A stretch of 64,000 bases of DNA from Zingiber officinale (lineage: Eukaryota > Streptophyta > Magnoliopsida > Zingiberales > Zingiberaceae): positions 8,641,705 through 8,705,704 of the forward strand of contig NC_055987.1 of NCBI RefSeq assembly GCF_018446385.1. The letters run 5' to 3'. How positions within the stretch are numbered: position 1 is the stretch's first letter; each line of letters starts with the position of its first letter. The notes below the pieces were generated by a model, which did no database searches, was not told where the DNA came from, and was given only the letters and a program-made list of their open reading frames with translations. The position numbers were made by a program, and so were the translations under genes. Shown here one piece after another: positions 1 through 10,719 of this stretch.

Positions 1-1950
1 GCTGGTCCTGCCGCTCGGCCACACAGATCGCCGCGCGGTGGTTTCTGTGTCTTTCGCGACCAATTTACCGCCGGTCTGCGATTCCCCGTACATCCTTTTA
101 TAGCAGACGTCTGCAATTATTTTGGCGTGCCGCTCGGAAGTTTAGTACCAAATACCTTCCGTCTCCTCTGCGGCGTTGTTGTCTTGTTTAAGATTCACAA
201 TATTCCCCTCCGACCGGAGGTCTTCTTTTATTTCTATTATCCTAAGCAAGCCGAGCCGGGCACCTTTATGTTCCAAGCTCGGCCCGGTTTGGTCTTCTTC
301 AATAAACTACCCACTTCCAATAAACATTGGAAGGACTATTATTTCTATATCCGCATGCCCGGTCAGCCAAACTTTCCGACCCAGTGGCAAGTCAGTCTAC
401 CTCCTACTCCTGAGTTGAAGAAATTCAAGACCCGACCGGATTATCTTCACGCCGCAAATGTACTAGCCGGTCTGCGGCTCGACATCAACAAACTTCTTCA
501 CGAGGGAGTGATGTACATTTTTGGGCTGAGTCCTATACGGACCCCACTTCCGACCGGCTTCGGTAAGAATTTTGCTTGGGCACTTGCTTTAATTGCTAAC
601 TGATTTCTTCTTCTCTTCATGCAGCTGACATCGTCATGGACTCGGTGATGGCCGACGTTCTGAAGAGGAAGGCAACGGCGCTGGAGGCCGCGGCGGCAAA
701 GGAAATGAAGGCGCTGGGTATTCAGCCGGTCGGTTCTCACGAAGGAGAGAGCGGCACTCAGGCTGAATCGGCCGCTCAGGCCTCTCAACAACAGGCGACC
801 AGCGGAGCTACCCCCTCCAGGGAACCAACGGCCCCCGAGGAAGGGTCCGTTCGGGAGGAGGAACCCTGCAAAGAGGCGCGGGTGGAGACTCAGCTCGGCT
901 ACCTCATGGTCCAACCCTCCGTCGGGCGTGTGGTGCTAAAGGAAAGGAGCCGTGCGAGACCATTTCGTCACCGGATGCCTTGGTGAGACGGTGGCTCCGG
1001 TTGAGGCCACTCGGTCGACACTCTCCCCGCTCGCTTCGGTCCAACGTTCGACCATCCATTCGCGGTTTTCTGCGCCAGCTTCTGATCCCGGCCGCACAAT
1101 ACGGGTTACTCTTCATCTTCCAATCAAGAGTTGCTACGAGCCGGCCCACCGTGCCGAGCACACCATTACTGAAAGGGCCCTCGAGATGTGGGCGGCTCGG
1201 GCGTGATGATCCCCTCCGAACTTAGCCATGACCACATCTGGCTACGGGGTAAGTTTGTTGTTTTCAAGTTTGCCTAAATATTTCAGCTCGGCTTTTAACA
1301 ACTGGGTCTTCTTGCTTGAGATGGGTGGAAGAGATAGCGGTTTCCAGCCGCCTAGCTATGGCGGACGAGGAGATAAGACAACTGCAGGCGGCAAGCGGTC
1401 CGAGCGGCTCCCAAGGCCCTTCCTACTCCGAGTGCAAAAGGAGCTCAAACCAATCTACTAGAGGCTGAGCGGAAGAAAACAGCCGACACGCCTACAGTGT
1501 CCAGCGACGGGTCAAGTCGCTTGACCCAAAGATAACTGGCCACCACTCGGAAGAACACGACCATCTCCGATCTGGAGAAGAAAACGTGGAGGCCCGGGCA
1601 CTGGAGCAGTTGAAGGAGCAGCCGAGCGGCTAGAAGGCGAGCAGAAGGGCCGCTCGGAGAAGATTGAACGTCTGAATGAGGCCCTCACGAGCTCCCAGGC
1701 AACCTTCAAAGAATACCAGGATGCCGAGCCGAGCCGAATCGCCGCTCTCCGACAAAGCCACATCCGATCGCCCGAGTTCTCGGAGAAAATTTGCGAGCGG
1801 ATGTACTCGGCTTTCGACTTGGCCATTACGGCCACTATGACCTATCTCAAGTCGAAGGGCCTTCTTCCGGAGTCCACCAATATTCCGGCCGGCGATCAGG
1901 TGGAGCTCCTGAGCAACATTCCGAGGGACCTCTACGACTACATCGAGTAA
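1..1950 (+). pseudogene. Antisense ORF of the Tat element (putative gypsy-type transposon domain), partial and decayed
   Basis: Frame 1 is open from the window edge to 603 and contains a block (about positions 50-560) resembling the plant 'putative gypsy-type transposon' domain, with phrases such as GLRFPVHPF and FRLLCGVVVLFKIHN. A likely intron runs 562-623 (GTAAGAAT to a pyrimidine-rich stretch ending ATGCAG), which would bypass the stop at 601-603. From 624 an Ala/Glu-rich segment follows, but it falls out of frame near 986. The C-terminal part is open again in frame 1 from about 1637 to the TAA at 1948-1950; it is charged and possibly coiled-coil, ending DLYDYIE. It lies opposite to gag-pol. 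Function is unknown. The domain assignment is from general resemblance, and the intron is inferred from splice-like sites. Confidence 0.6.
562..623 (+). other. Candidate spliceosomal intron in the antisense ORF
   Basis: The donor GTAAGAAT lies at 562 in an open frame, and the acceptor TTCTTCTTCTCTTCATGCAG ends at 623. The 62-nt interval contains the only stop that ends the upstream frame. A second donor-like GTAAGT at 1249 has acceptor-like AGs at 1286 (too close for a normal plant intron) and 1320. Confidence 0.45.
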
Positions 1951-2248
1951 TTCTTGTAATTTCGCCGCTCGACTGAACATGAACCTTTTTGTACTTAGGC
2001 CACTCGGCCTAAGGTTTTAATTTTAATGAAATGCTTTCCTTTCGTGTACTCTATCTTTTTGCACTGTCCCCTTGCTAACACTTGTACTGTCCGCTCGTCT
2101 TCTATCACATCATACCTTGGGCATTCGAGATGCATTCTTGCAAGTGTTTTCCCCAGCTCTTCCGTTCGGCCGAATATCATTCTGTGCTGCTAGCCAGAAT
2201 CGCTCGTTATAAGCCGATCCGAACCTTTTATACCTAGAATACGGATAA

Positions 2249-2830
2249 TTGCAGTGTCGACGATATTCCACTCGGGTTATTTATAGACGTCGGCTCGTCT
2301 CTCGATTTTTAACGACGGAGCTCGTCGGTTCGTCCGCTCGGATTATTTATAGACGCCGGCTCGTCTCTCGATTTTTAACGACGGAGCTCGTCGGCGCGGA
2401 TATTTATAGCCGGACGGCGCGGCTCTCGATCTTTAACGACGGAGCTCGTCGGCGCGGATATTTATAGCCGGACGGGGCGGCTCTCGATCTTTAACGACGG
2501 AGCTCGTCGGTTCGTCCGCTCGGATTATTTATAGACGCCGGCTCGTCTCTCGATTTTTAACGACGGAGCTCGTCGGCGCGGATATTTATAGCCGGACGGC
2601 GCGGCTCTACGGTTTAACGTCTGGGCTAGACGACCTTTCGCTCGGTTTTTATAGCCGGTCGGCGCAGCTCTACGGTTTAACGTCTGGGCTAGACGACCTT
2701 TCGCTCGGTTTTTATAGCCGGTCGGCGCGGCTCTACGGTTTAACGTCTGGGCTAGACGACCTTTCGCTCGGTTTTTATAGCCGGTCGGCGCGGCTCTACG
2801 GTTTAACGTCTGGGCTAGACGACCTTTAAG
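2249..2830. repeat. Tandem repeat array, about 60-65 bp units, in the Tat element 3' region
   Basis: Two related unit types alternate. The first centres on TTTATAGACGCCGGCTCGTC followed by CGATTTTTAACGACGGAGCTCGTCGG (shown in two pieces of one unit). The second, from about 2600, has an exact 63-bp period around TATAGCCGGTCGGCGC and TTTAACGTCTGGGCTAGACG. The array lies between integrase and the antisense ORF. The same unit family is greatly expanded at 13130-14450 in the short derivative element. Confidence 0.85.
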
Positions 2831-3280
2831 GCTAACTCCTTACCAGGTCGAGCGACCTTGGCCTTCCTTTCAGCAGAGGATACCCTGTGCTTTCATCTTT
2901 CTACTTCCTGCATCGCAAGTACATAGGCGACCAAAAAGTATATAAGTTTATATTTAGCGCACCTTTCACCCAACTTGGAGAACGTATTCATGGCGGAACG
3001 GCTCAGGGTCTACTTCGTCGGGCATTTTGGCTCGAATAATTTGCCTCCGTCCGAACAGCACGGGGCCTTCGTTCCTCGAGCGTTTGGCTCGACCCATTTA
3101 CCTCCGGCCGAGCGGCGTGGGGCCTTCGTTCTTCGATGATAATGCCTTATATTCGCTCTTTTGACTTTTCATTTCTGCATTTCCAGTAATCAATCGAAAA
3201 ATGTACACAGGATGATTTACATAGGCACACCTTTCACCCCGCCCGGTAAGGCTGGAGGTGGTTCGCGCTCCACGGCCTAT
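2831..3280. other. Non-coding spacer between repeat array and integrase end
   Basis: No coding frame is convincing here. Two copies of a roughly 60-bp unit (CCTCCGGCCGAGCGG, GGGGCCTTCGTT) lie at about 3010-3140. The same unit is present in about eight copies at 14480-14950. Confidence 0.6.
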
Positions 3281-6136
3281 CTAGCTGCCTACCGTCCTCA
3301 TCCTCCAAATAATACGCGCCCGAGCGGAGCTTTTCGATGATTTTGAAGGAGCCTCAAGCTTGCCGACGTCGCCGACCGGCTTGACTTTCTTCCAGACCAG
3401 GTCGCCTACCTGGAATGATCTGGGAATGACGCGTCGGTTGTAGTTTTGCTTCATTCGTTGACGATAGGCCATCAGCCGAACGGATGCCTTGGCACGCTCT
3501 TCGTCGATCAAATCCAGCTCCATGTTTCTCCGCTCGGCGTTGCCCTCATCATAACACTGGATCCGCGCGGACTCGACGCCGACTTCGACCGGAACGACGG
3601 CCTCACCGCCGTATACCAAATGGAACGGCGTGACTCCTGTCCCTTCTTTTGGCGTCGTTCGGATGGCCCATAAAACGCCCGGCACTTCATCCGGCCAACT
3701 TCCTCCCACGTGGTCGAGCCGAGCGCGCAGAATACGGAGAATTTCCCGATTGGCTTGACCGTTGCTTTGGGGGTAAGCCACAGACGTGAAGTGTTGCTCG
3801 ATGCCGTAGCTTTTGCACCAATCTTCCAGCACCTTCCCTGTGAATTGCCGCCCGTTGTCGGAAACCAATCGGCGAGGGATACCGAACCTACAGATGATAT
3901 GTTGCCAGATGAATTTCTTGACCATCTGCTCGGTGATCCTGGCTAGTGGCTCGGCCTCCACCCACTTGGAGAAATAATCGACCGCCACTAGCAAAAATTT
4001 CCTCTGCCCGGTCGCCATAGGAAATGGACCCACAATATCCATTCCCTATTGATCGAACGGACATGAGACGGTTGATGCCTTCATCTCCTCTGCCGGTCGG
4101 TGGGAGACATTGTGATACTTCTGGCATGAAAGGCAAGTAGATACTGTCCGGGCGGCGTCTATTTGTAAGGTCGGCCAAAAGTATCCAGCTAGCAAAATCT
4201 TCTTGGCTAGTGATCGTCCGCCCGGATGTCCTCCGCAAGATCCTTGATGTACCTCTTGGAGGATGTAAGCCGAGTCTTCCGAGCTCACACACTTCAATAG
4301 CGGGCGAGAGAAAGCCTTCTTGTAGAGCTGATCGCCGATGAGTGTGAACCGACCGGCCCTCCTCCTGAGCAGCTGGGCTTCATCCCGACCGGCCGATGTG
4401 GCTCCCGAGCGGAGGAACTCTATGATGGGTGTCCTCCAGTCGCTTGGAAATGTGAGGCCTTCCATTCGGTCGACGTGCGCCACCAGCAGTACTTTTTCAA
4501 TTGGTTGCTGAATGGCGATCGGCGTTATAGAACTTGCTAGTTTGGCCAACTCATCGGCAGCCTGGTTCTCCGTTCGGGGAATCTTTAGAATAAGGACCTC
4601 TCGGAAAGTAACTTTGAGTTTTTCAAAGGCTTCAGCGTAGAGCTTAAGCCGAAAGTTATTGGCGGCCACCGTGAATCGAATAGAGAGTCACCCGGCTCCG
4701 CGTCTGTAATCCGCTATGAGGGCCTCATACTCGCTTCATTGTTGGTGGCTTTGTAGTCCGTAGGACGGATAGGTGCATCTTTTCTTCTTGAGGTGAGATC
4801 AGCAATATTCCAATCCCACTTCTCGAGTGGAAGACCCATCCACATATATCCTCCACAGAGCTTCCGGCTCGCCTCTGCACTTCGGTCACAAAATCAGCCA
4901 AGGATTGCGCTTTGATTGCCGAGCGGGGCTGGTATTGGATGTCAAATTCACTTAGTTCTATCGTCCACTTGATGAGCCGTCCGGACGCTTCTGGATTCAA
5001 CAGACTCTTCCTAGTGGACTGTTTGTCCGGACGATGATGGTGTGAGCCAAGAAATATGGTCGAAGCGCCGAGCGGCTAGAATCAAAGCAAAGGCCAACTT
5101 CTCGAGCCCGGTGTAACGAGATTCAGCATCTTTTAAAATGGCTTAGAAAATACACCGGCTGCTCTTCGCCGCTCGCCCTCACAAGTGCCGAGCCTACAGC
5201 ATGCTCGATTGACGACAGATACAGATAAAGTGACTCACCCCGATCGGCTTGGCAAGTATAGGCAGAGAATTCAGATATGTTTTCAATTCTTGAACGCTCG
5301 GTCACATTCCTCATCCCACTGGAACTGGTAGCCTTGCGCAAGATCTTGAAGAATGGTAGGCTCGGTCGGCGGTTTGGAGATGAATCTGGACAAAGCGGTT
5401 ATTCGACCGGTTAACGTTGCACTTCCCTCGTATTTGGAGGCGGCATGTCTTGCGAGCTTTCACCTTGCTAGGATTGGCTTGATTCCCGCTCGGTCACTAT
5501 ATATCCCAAGAAACGCCCCCTTGCTCCGAACAAGCATTTACGGGGATTTAGCTTGACTCCATATCTGCGTAGCGTTTGAAAGGTTTCTTCCATGTCCTTG
5601 AAGAGATCGGCGCTCGGAAGGATTTGATAAGAATGTCGTCACATAAACTTCCAGCCGATCTGCTTCCTGAACACTTTGTTCATCAAGCGTTGATAGGTGG
5701 CCCGCATTCTTCAATCGAACGGCATCACATTGTAGCAATATGTGCGTCGTGATCCTAACCTTTTCACGATCTTCACGGGCGGCGGTACTTGGTGATAGCC
5801 ACGGTAGGCGTCGAGCATGCAAATTAATTCACAGTCGGCCGTAGAGTCCACCTATCAGGGCAGAGGATAAAAATCTTTGGGGCATGCTTTGTTTAAGTCC
5901 CGAAAGTCGATGCAAACTCTCCACTTGCCGCCCGGCTTGGAGACCAATACCACGTTGGCCAGCCAGCTCGGGAACTGCACCTCGCGTATGTGGCCGGCCT
6001 CCAGAAGTTTCTCTACTTCCGCCCGGATGATGACATTCTGCTCGGCACTGAAATCTCTTTTCCTCTGCTTCACTGGCCGAGCGTCTGGTCGGACATGTAA
6101 CTCATGCTGCGCTAGGCTCGGCGAAATTCCGGGCAA
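3281..6136 (-). pseudogene. Decayed Ty3/Gypsy pol: reverse transcriptase, RNase H, integrase
   Basis: RT starts near 6136 (WRVCIDFRDLNKACPKD). After LP at about 5850 two stops interrupt it. The catalytic Tyr-x-Asp-Asp region near 5632-5646 has a one-base deletion, so the frame reads YVTTFLS instead of the aspartate pair. RNase H traces lie around 5000-4725 (LIKWTIELSEFDIQYQPR). Integrase begins with a zinc-binding-like part (H2C2; C-LSCQKYH near 4100), followed by a stop TAG at 4046-4048 where the family has tryptophan before GMDIVGP. The core continues with VDYFSKW and SDNGRQF, but the stretch NGQANREI lacks the residues that normally carry the catalytic glutamate. The product would have been the polyprotein for reverse transcription and integration. 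It is clearly dead, and the lesions are read directly from sequence. Confidence 0.88.
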
Positions 6137-6278
6137 CTCATGTGTCGTCCAGACGAAGACATCGTGATTTCGTTGGAGGCATTGGATCAGCTTCTCCTTC
6201 TGTTCTTCCTCCAGATCAGAGGCGATAAAAGTCGTGGCCTCCGATCGGGTCGGATGGATCTGAACTTCCTCCTTTTCA

Positions 6279-8186
6279 TCATAAATTAAAGCAGGAGGTT
6301 TCTCGGTTATGGCGTGTACCTCGATTCGGGGCGCCTTCCGAGCGCACTTCTCCTACTTTGTCCTCCACGGGGAACTTTATCTTCTGGTGGAAGGTTGAGA
6401 CAACCGCTCGGAATTCGCCGAGCGCCGGTCGTCCCAAAATGACGTTGTAGGATGAGGGAGAGTCGACCACCACGAAGTTTATTGTCCTGGTCCTCCTGAG
6501 CGGCTCTTCTCCCCGGATTTGTCCGACCGGCTGAACTTCGTTGCCCGTAAACCCGTAGAGCGGGGTCGTCATGGGCAGCAACTCGGCTCGATCAATTTGC
6601 AGCTGATCGAACGCCTTCTTGAATATGATGTTGACCGAGCTCCCTGTGTCAACAAATATGCGGTGAATGGTGTAATTTGCTATTACCGCTTTAATGAGCA
6701 GCGCGTCGTCGTGGGGCACTTCCACTCCTTCTAAGTCCCCGGGTCCGAAAGTGATTTCCGGTCCACTTGCCCGCTCTTGGCTACAGCCGACCGCGTGGAT
6801 CTGTAGCTGCCGGACGCCCGCCTTTCTGGCTCGGTTGGAGTCTCCTCCGGTCGGCCCACCAGCAATAACGTTGATCTCGCCCCGGGAAGTATTGCTCCTG
6901 TTTTCCTCCTCCCGAGTGGACGGTCGGGACCGTTCTCTGGACGCCCGGCGATTCTCCTGTCTTGGGGATCGGTGCCGATCGGGCGTCTGGTGATGTCGCC
7001 TCTCGGTGCGGGTCCGGTCAGCTTCATGAGCCCTTTGTCTCCTGTCGATGGGAGGCGACCGCCGTTCGGCTTTCCTGGGAACGGGATTAGCCACGAAGGG
7101 AAGACTTCGACAATCCCTCGTGTTGTGCGTATCCGACTGGTGGATGGAACAGAACATAGGGGTCCACCTCTTCTTTGGCTTGGGCCGAGCGGCAGCCACT
7201 TCTTGTACGTGCGATCTGACGTGGGGGGATCGAATTGCTTCGGCCCTCGGTCCTCTGGGTGGCTGCTGAGCGGCGTTCTGTTTCCGCTCGGCATGAACAG
7301 GTGCGCGCTCGATTGGAGTTTCCTTTTTCCGAGCGGCTTGCGCTTCTTCCACGTTTATGTATTCGTTGGCCCGATGTAGCATGTGATCGTAATCTCGGGG
7401 CGGCTTTCGGATGAGCGACCGGAAGAAGTCCCCATCCACAAGGCCTTGCGTGAAGGCGTTCATCATCGTCTCCGATGTGGCCGTTGGGATATCCATCGCC
7501 ACTTGGTTGAATCGCTGGATGTAAGCTCGAAGCGATTCTCTCGGCTCTTGCTTGATGGCAAACAAGCTGACACTTGTCTTCTGATAACGCCGACTGCTGG
7601 CGAAGTGGTGGAGGAAGACCGTTCGGAAGTCCTTGAAGCTAGTGATGGATCCGTCCGGCAACCTCCGGAACCACCGTTGAGCAGATCCCGAGAGAGTGGT
7701 AAGAAAGACTCGGCACTTCACTCCATCGGTGTATTGATGGAGCGTGGCTGTGTTATCAAACTTACCCAGATGATCATCCGGGTCCGTTGTTCCATTGTAC
7801 TCGCCGATCGTCGGAGGCACGTAGTGCTTGGGTAGAGGGTCTCGTAGAATAGCCTCCGAGAATTGGCGATTGATCCGCTCGGGAGATGAGTCCGCCCGGG
7901 GTGCTTTTCCTTTTCTGTCATCCCGCCTTGGAATCTCGTCTGAAGAAGAGCCTCTATCTCTTCGAGCTGGTGCGGCTTCAGGGGTGCGAAATAAGGCCCG
8001 ATGGAATGCGACGGTGGCTGGAGGTGCTTCCGCTTGGCCACCAGACACAGATGTTGCTTGTTGCTCTGGCCGTTCGGCTGATGTTTTTTGTCTTTGCTCC
8101 ACTAGTTTGGCAGCCCTCATCTCGACCAGAGCTTCGAGTTCTTCTGTTGAAAGCGCCACCGTGTGTTGTTGTCCAGCCTCGTCCAT
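6279..8186 (-). CDS. gag-pr: Gag-protease ORF of the Tat-type Gypsy element (635 aa)
   Basis: The ATG at 8186 lies about 25 nt after the primer-binding site, the expected place for gag. Residues about 1-130 are polar and charged. Residues about 130-290 match the plant retrotransposon gag domain (SGSAQRWFRRLPDGSI, FTQGLVDGDFF). A compact Cys/His cluster (C-x2-H-x4-H-x4-C) lies at about 345-358 and an Arg-rich linker at 380-440. The retropepsin motif DTGSSVNIIF lies near residue 517, with ILGRPAL following about 70 residues later. The frame runs out at 6279 just after the protease, probably by a frameshift, because RT begins in another frame at about 6136. Gag packages element RNA and the protease cleaves the polyprotein. 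This ORF looks intact although pol is not. Confidence 0.88.
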   Translation of the reverse strand: MDEAGQQHTVALSTEELEALVEMRAAKLVEQRQKTSAERPEQQATSVSGGQAEAPPATVAFHRALFRTPEAAPARRDRGSSSDEIPRRDDRKGKAPRADSSPERINRQFSEAILRDPLPKHYVPPTIGEYNGTTDPDDHLGKFDNTATLHQYTDGVKCRVFLTTLSGSAQRWFRRLPDGSITSFKDFRTVFLHHFASSRRYQKTSVSLFAIKQEPRESLRAYIQRFNQVAMDIPTATSETMMNAFTQGLVDGDFFRSLIRKPPRDYDHMLHRANEYINVEEAQAARKKETPIERAPVHAERKQNAAQQPPRGPRAEAIRSPHVRSHVQEVAAARPKPKKRWTPMFCSIHQSDTHNTRDCRSLPFVANPVPRKAERRSPPIDRRQRAHEADRTRTERRHHQTPDRHRSPRQENRRASRERSRPSTREEENRSNTSRGEINVIAGGPTGGDSNRARKAGVRQLQIHAVGCSQERASGPEITFGPGDLEGVEVPHDDALLIKAVIANYTIHRIFVDTGSSVNIIFKKAFDQLQIDRAELLPMTTPLYGFTGNEVQPVGQIRGEEPLRRTRTINFVVVDSPSSYNVILGRPALGEFRAVVSTFHQKIKFPVEDKVGEVRSEGAPNRGTRHNRETSCFNL

Positions 8187-8210
8187 TGCTCTTGTTCGAA
8201 TGCAGGTGCG

Positions 8211-8228
8211 TTCCCACAGACGGCGCCA
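8211..8228 (-). other. Primer-binding site of the Tat element
   Basis: On the minus strand TGGCGCCGTCTGTGGGAA begins 3 nt inside the LTR end at 8232, which is where a tRNA 3' end pairs to start minus-strand synthesis. The same leader motif is common in plant Tat elements. Confidence 0.8.
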
Positions 8229-8231
8229 ATT

Positions 8232-9115
8232 TGATCCTGTCCGAACCAGAAATCAACAGACGCTGGGCACGTGGCGCTCCCTGACTCGCTGATGTAGCTC
8301 TCCAACTGGTGGCGCGATGCTCCGACTAACCTGCACAGAAGTCGGGCCGGGAAGGGGGTTCCCGGCGATGACCCTCCGACGCTCAAGTCAGGTAAACTAC
8401 GATGAACAAGGTGGCTCCCAAAGTCTCAGAGTACGTACCTAGAATCCTCTTTGTCGGTGAAACCTGAAGTTCTTTATATAGAGCTGTGAAAGGTTTGGGC
8501 ACGCGTACCAAGGTGCATAAGTGTCCTCTGTCTTATCCTAGGTATGCGGTTGTCAGAAAGCTTACCTGTCCTTTCCTAGGTACGCGGCTGTCAGAAAGTT
8601 TACCTGACCCATATCGATACAGTCAAAGCATGCCCTCGATGGGACAGCAGAATCCTCTGTCACAAGATTTGGAGCATGACACACACGTGAGACCTACAGG
8701 TTGTCAAAGAAAGAAATCCCCTGGCCTTTTCCCTTGCTCCAAACTTGTAGTCTGAGCGGACAGATACCTAAACATCCGACCGGACATCCGCAGTGGTTTA
8801 CTTGTGCTTTGTGGAGACTAACAAACAGGGGTGCTTTATGACTGTGGTCGGTCAAAAGGTCAGCTCGGTCCATGACCTTTTTAACTGAGCGTCGGAACCC
8901 CGATTTGACAGGGTGCCTCCCAACTATAAGTGCGAACCGGCCGGACCCCTCCGGGTACTCGATTCCATAGGCCGACCGGCAGTCCAATCGGACCGGCCAT
9001 CTACGGCCGTCCGTCCGGTCGGACCACACTCTCCTCTGGGTGGGCGGCTGTTCCGGTGACTTCCACTTGGCGTTGACTTTGCAGGAAGGGGGGGCCCACT
9101 CTTACTACCGGATCA
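8232..9115 (-). repeat. 5' LTR of the Tat element (884 bp)
   Basis: On the plus strand it runs from TGATCCTGTCC to ACTACCGGATCA, giving 6-bp inverted ends TGATCC/GGATCA. On the minus strand a TATA box (CTCTATATAAAGAAC, about 8466-8482) is followed by a U5 segment with GACTTGAGCGTCGGAGGGTC. The LTRs of the short derivative at 12263-16056 share the ends and this U5 segment, which fixes the boundaries. Confidence 0.88.
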
Positions 9116-9546
9116 TATATATATAGATATCTTTAGAGTTCAGGGGTTGAGTTATAGTGTTTAAGTTAAAAAAATTAAAATGAAAAGAATTTAAATACTC
9201 ATGGTGTATAGTATATAGTATTTAGGGTATATATTTAGGATTTAGGAATTGGGTTATATTGAGTTTAAGTCAATAAGATTTTTCCTTTAGACTTCAGACT
9301 TTCTTCTTGGATTAAAGTGTTTAAGATAAAAAAATTTAGATGTTCACAAGGTATATTATATATATTTAGGATTTAAAATTTTAAAAAAATATTAATTAAA
9401 TATATATATAGAGAGAGAATTTACCCGATATATCCACTATGGGTGATCATGATGGACAACCCTTGTATGAAAAATGATCAAGGCACTCCGCGTCCCAACT
9501 TTTCCACTTTTTTTATTCTCATTCTCTTCTAAAATTAAAAAAAAAA
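9116..9546. other. AT-rich intergenic sequence
   Basis: Short AT-rich direct repeats (TATATTTAGGATTTA variants) are present. No gene or RNA is visible. Confidence 0.6.
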
Positions 9547-9795
9547 TGATTAATTAGGCTGGATAACGTCGAGCCTGGGGTGACCGACCCGGTCCCACGG
9601 AAGTTTCTCACCGAACACCAGGATAAATCGGGAAGCGCACGTAACGACCAACCCAGAAGTCCAACATCCTTTGATTACACCCCCCATCCCTATTTGGAAA
9701 AAAAATTTCTACAAATACGTCGTAGCTGAGGTTCGAACCGCGGGTGCTTGAAAGATAACCTGGATGTCTTACCACGATACCATGACCTCGAGGAC
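9547..9795 (-). mobile_element. tRNA-derived SINE, family A
   Basis: Reading minus from 9795, a box A-like ATCGTGGTAAGACATCCAGG and a box B GGTTCGAACC (about 9733) give a Pol III promoter. A tRNA-unrelated body follows, with GGGACCGGGTCGGTCACCCC and a tail rich in T at 9547. Related copies lie at 9803-9945, 58592-58830, 58842-58886 plus 61791-61921, and 61930-61985. Confidence 0.75.
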
Positions 9796-9802
9796 AAAAA
9801 AA

Positions 9803-9945
9803 ATGATTAATCAGATTGGGTAACATTGAGCCTGGGATGACCGGCCCGGTCTCATGAAATTTTTTTATCGGTTATCAAGATAAATTAGAAAGTGCATATG
9901 ACGATCAACCCAGAAGTTCAACGTCCTTTGGGTATGATGAAAATA
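9803..9945 (-). mobile_element. 5'-truncated SINE family A copy abutting the previous one
   Basis: It begins with the same tail GATTAATCAGATTGGG and the same GAGCCTGGGATGACCGGCCC body as 9547-9795. It ends at about CAACGTCCTTTGGG without the tRNA-like head, as expected for incomplete reverse transcription. Confidence 0.65.
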
Positions 9946-10611
9946 ATAAAACATAAGGTTAAACTCTCTATATAATAAATTAACCACGAGTAACACGACT
10001 CTATTTAATAAATTATTATGACTTATCCAAAATCACATTGTCAATTTGTCAAACAACTTGCTTCGCCCTCGAATCGTGAGGACTAAAACAAATAATTACA
10101 ATATAGTATTTTGTTGGAAACCACAAGAACTGCACCTCGATTGAATCTCTCAACTCTGATACTCTCTCCAAACAAAATACAAAGAAAATTATCCATAAAC
10201 CTGACAACACCCCGCAAAACGTAGGATATTTACAAAACCCATATAAACGACAAAAAAACCCACGATTCTCGCAGGAAGGTGAAGGTGTCGAGGCTAAGTG
10301 CAAGGCTCGATATTTACATAAAATCCTTCTTTAAGGTGAAATTACTGATAAATGTTGAGTTGATTTACCTATTTTAATAAATTATCTTTCAAGAATTTTG
10401 TCATTCTATCAAACATTTTACTAAAAGGACGAAAAATAAAAAAATATTGATTAAACTATTGATGTAAAGCTACATTTAAATTAACTTTAATCTATCGAAA
10501 TATCCCCCAAAACCTGGAAATAATATAATTAATAGTGCTTGTTCCCTCTTTTTTGGTGATAATTAATTCTTCAATTTTGCTATCAATAAATCTCTCCTCA
10601 CGCTGTCACTG
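9946..10611. promoter_or_regulatory. Upstream region of the ABHD17-like gene
   Basis: AT-rich non-coding sequence. A weak TATA-like AATATAATTAAT lies at about 10521-10532. The transcription start cannot be fixed from sequence. Confidence 0.3.
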
Positions 10612-10719
10612 GGCGAGAGAGACCGAGAGACAGAGTGACAGAGACACAGAAAGGGGTCACCGTCGTACCGATCTCCCACACGGCGACAGAGGGAGGGAGG
10701 GAGAGAGAGAGCGAAGGGT
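10612..10719 (+). promoter_or_regulatory. GA-rich 5' leader of the ABHD17-like gene
   Basis: A run of GAGA and GGGAGG words (GAGAGACCGAGAGACAGAG, GGGAGGGAGGGAGAGAGAGA) lies immediately before the ATG. Such GA tracts are common in plant core promoters and 5' UTRs. Confidence 0.5.

Larger units (their letters stand above)
1..9115 (-). mobile_element. Ty3/Gypsy Tat-type LTR retrotransposon, 3' end beyond the window
   Basis: Reading leftward on the minus strand, the order is 5' LTR (9115-8232), primer-binding site, gag-protease, reverse transcriptase, RNase H, integrase, a non-coding region with tandem repeats, and an oppositely oriented ORF. The second LTR must lie left of position 1. The gag-PR-RT-RH-INT order is that of Ty3/Gypsy. 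An extra antisense ORF between pol and the 3' LTR, together with the GGCGCCGTCTGTGGGAA primer region, is typical of the Tat/Retand lineage. pol contains several stops and frameshifts, so this copy is not autonomous. TATAT follows the LTR at 9116-9120 and is the candidate target duplication, but its partner is outside the window. Confidence 0.9.

Noticed and set aside
9733-9795. Possible tRNA gene
   Set aside because: Box A and B are present, but the cloverleaf cannot be completed and the sequence continues into a SINE body.
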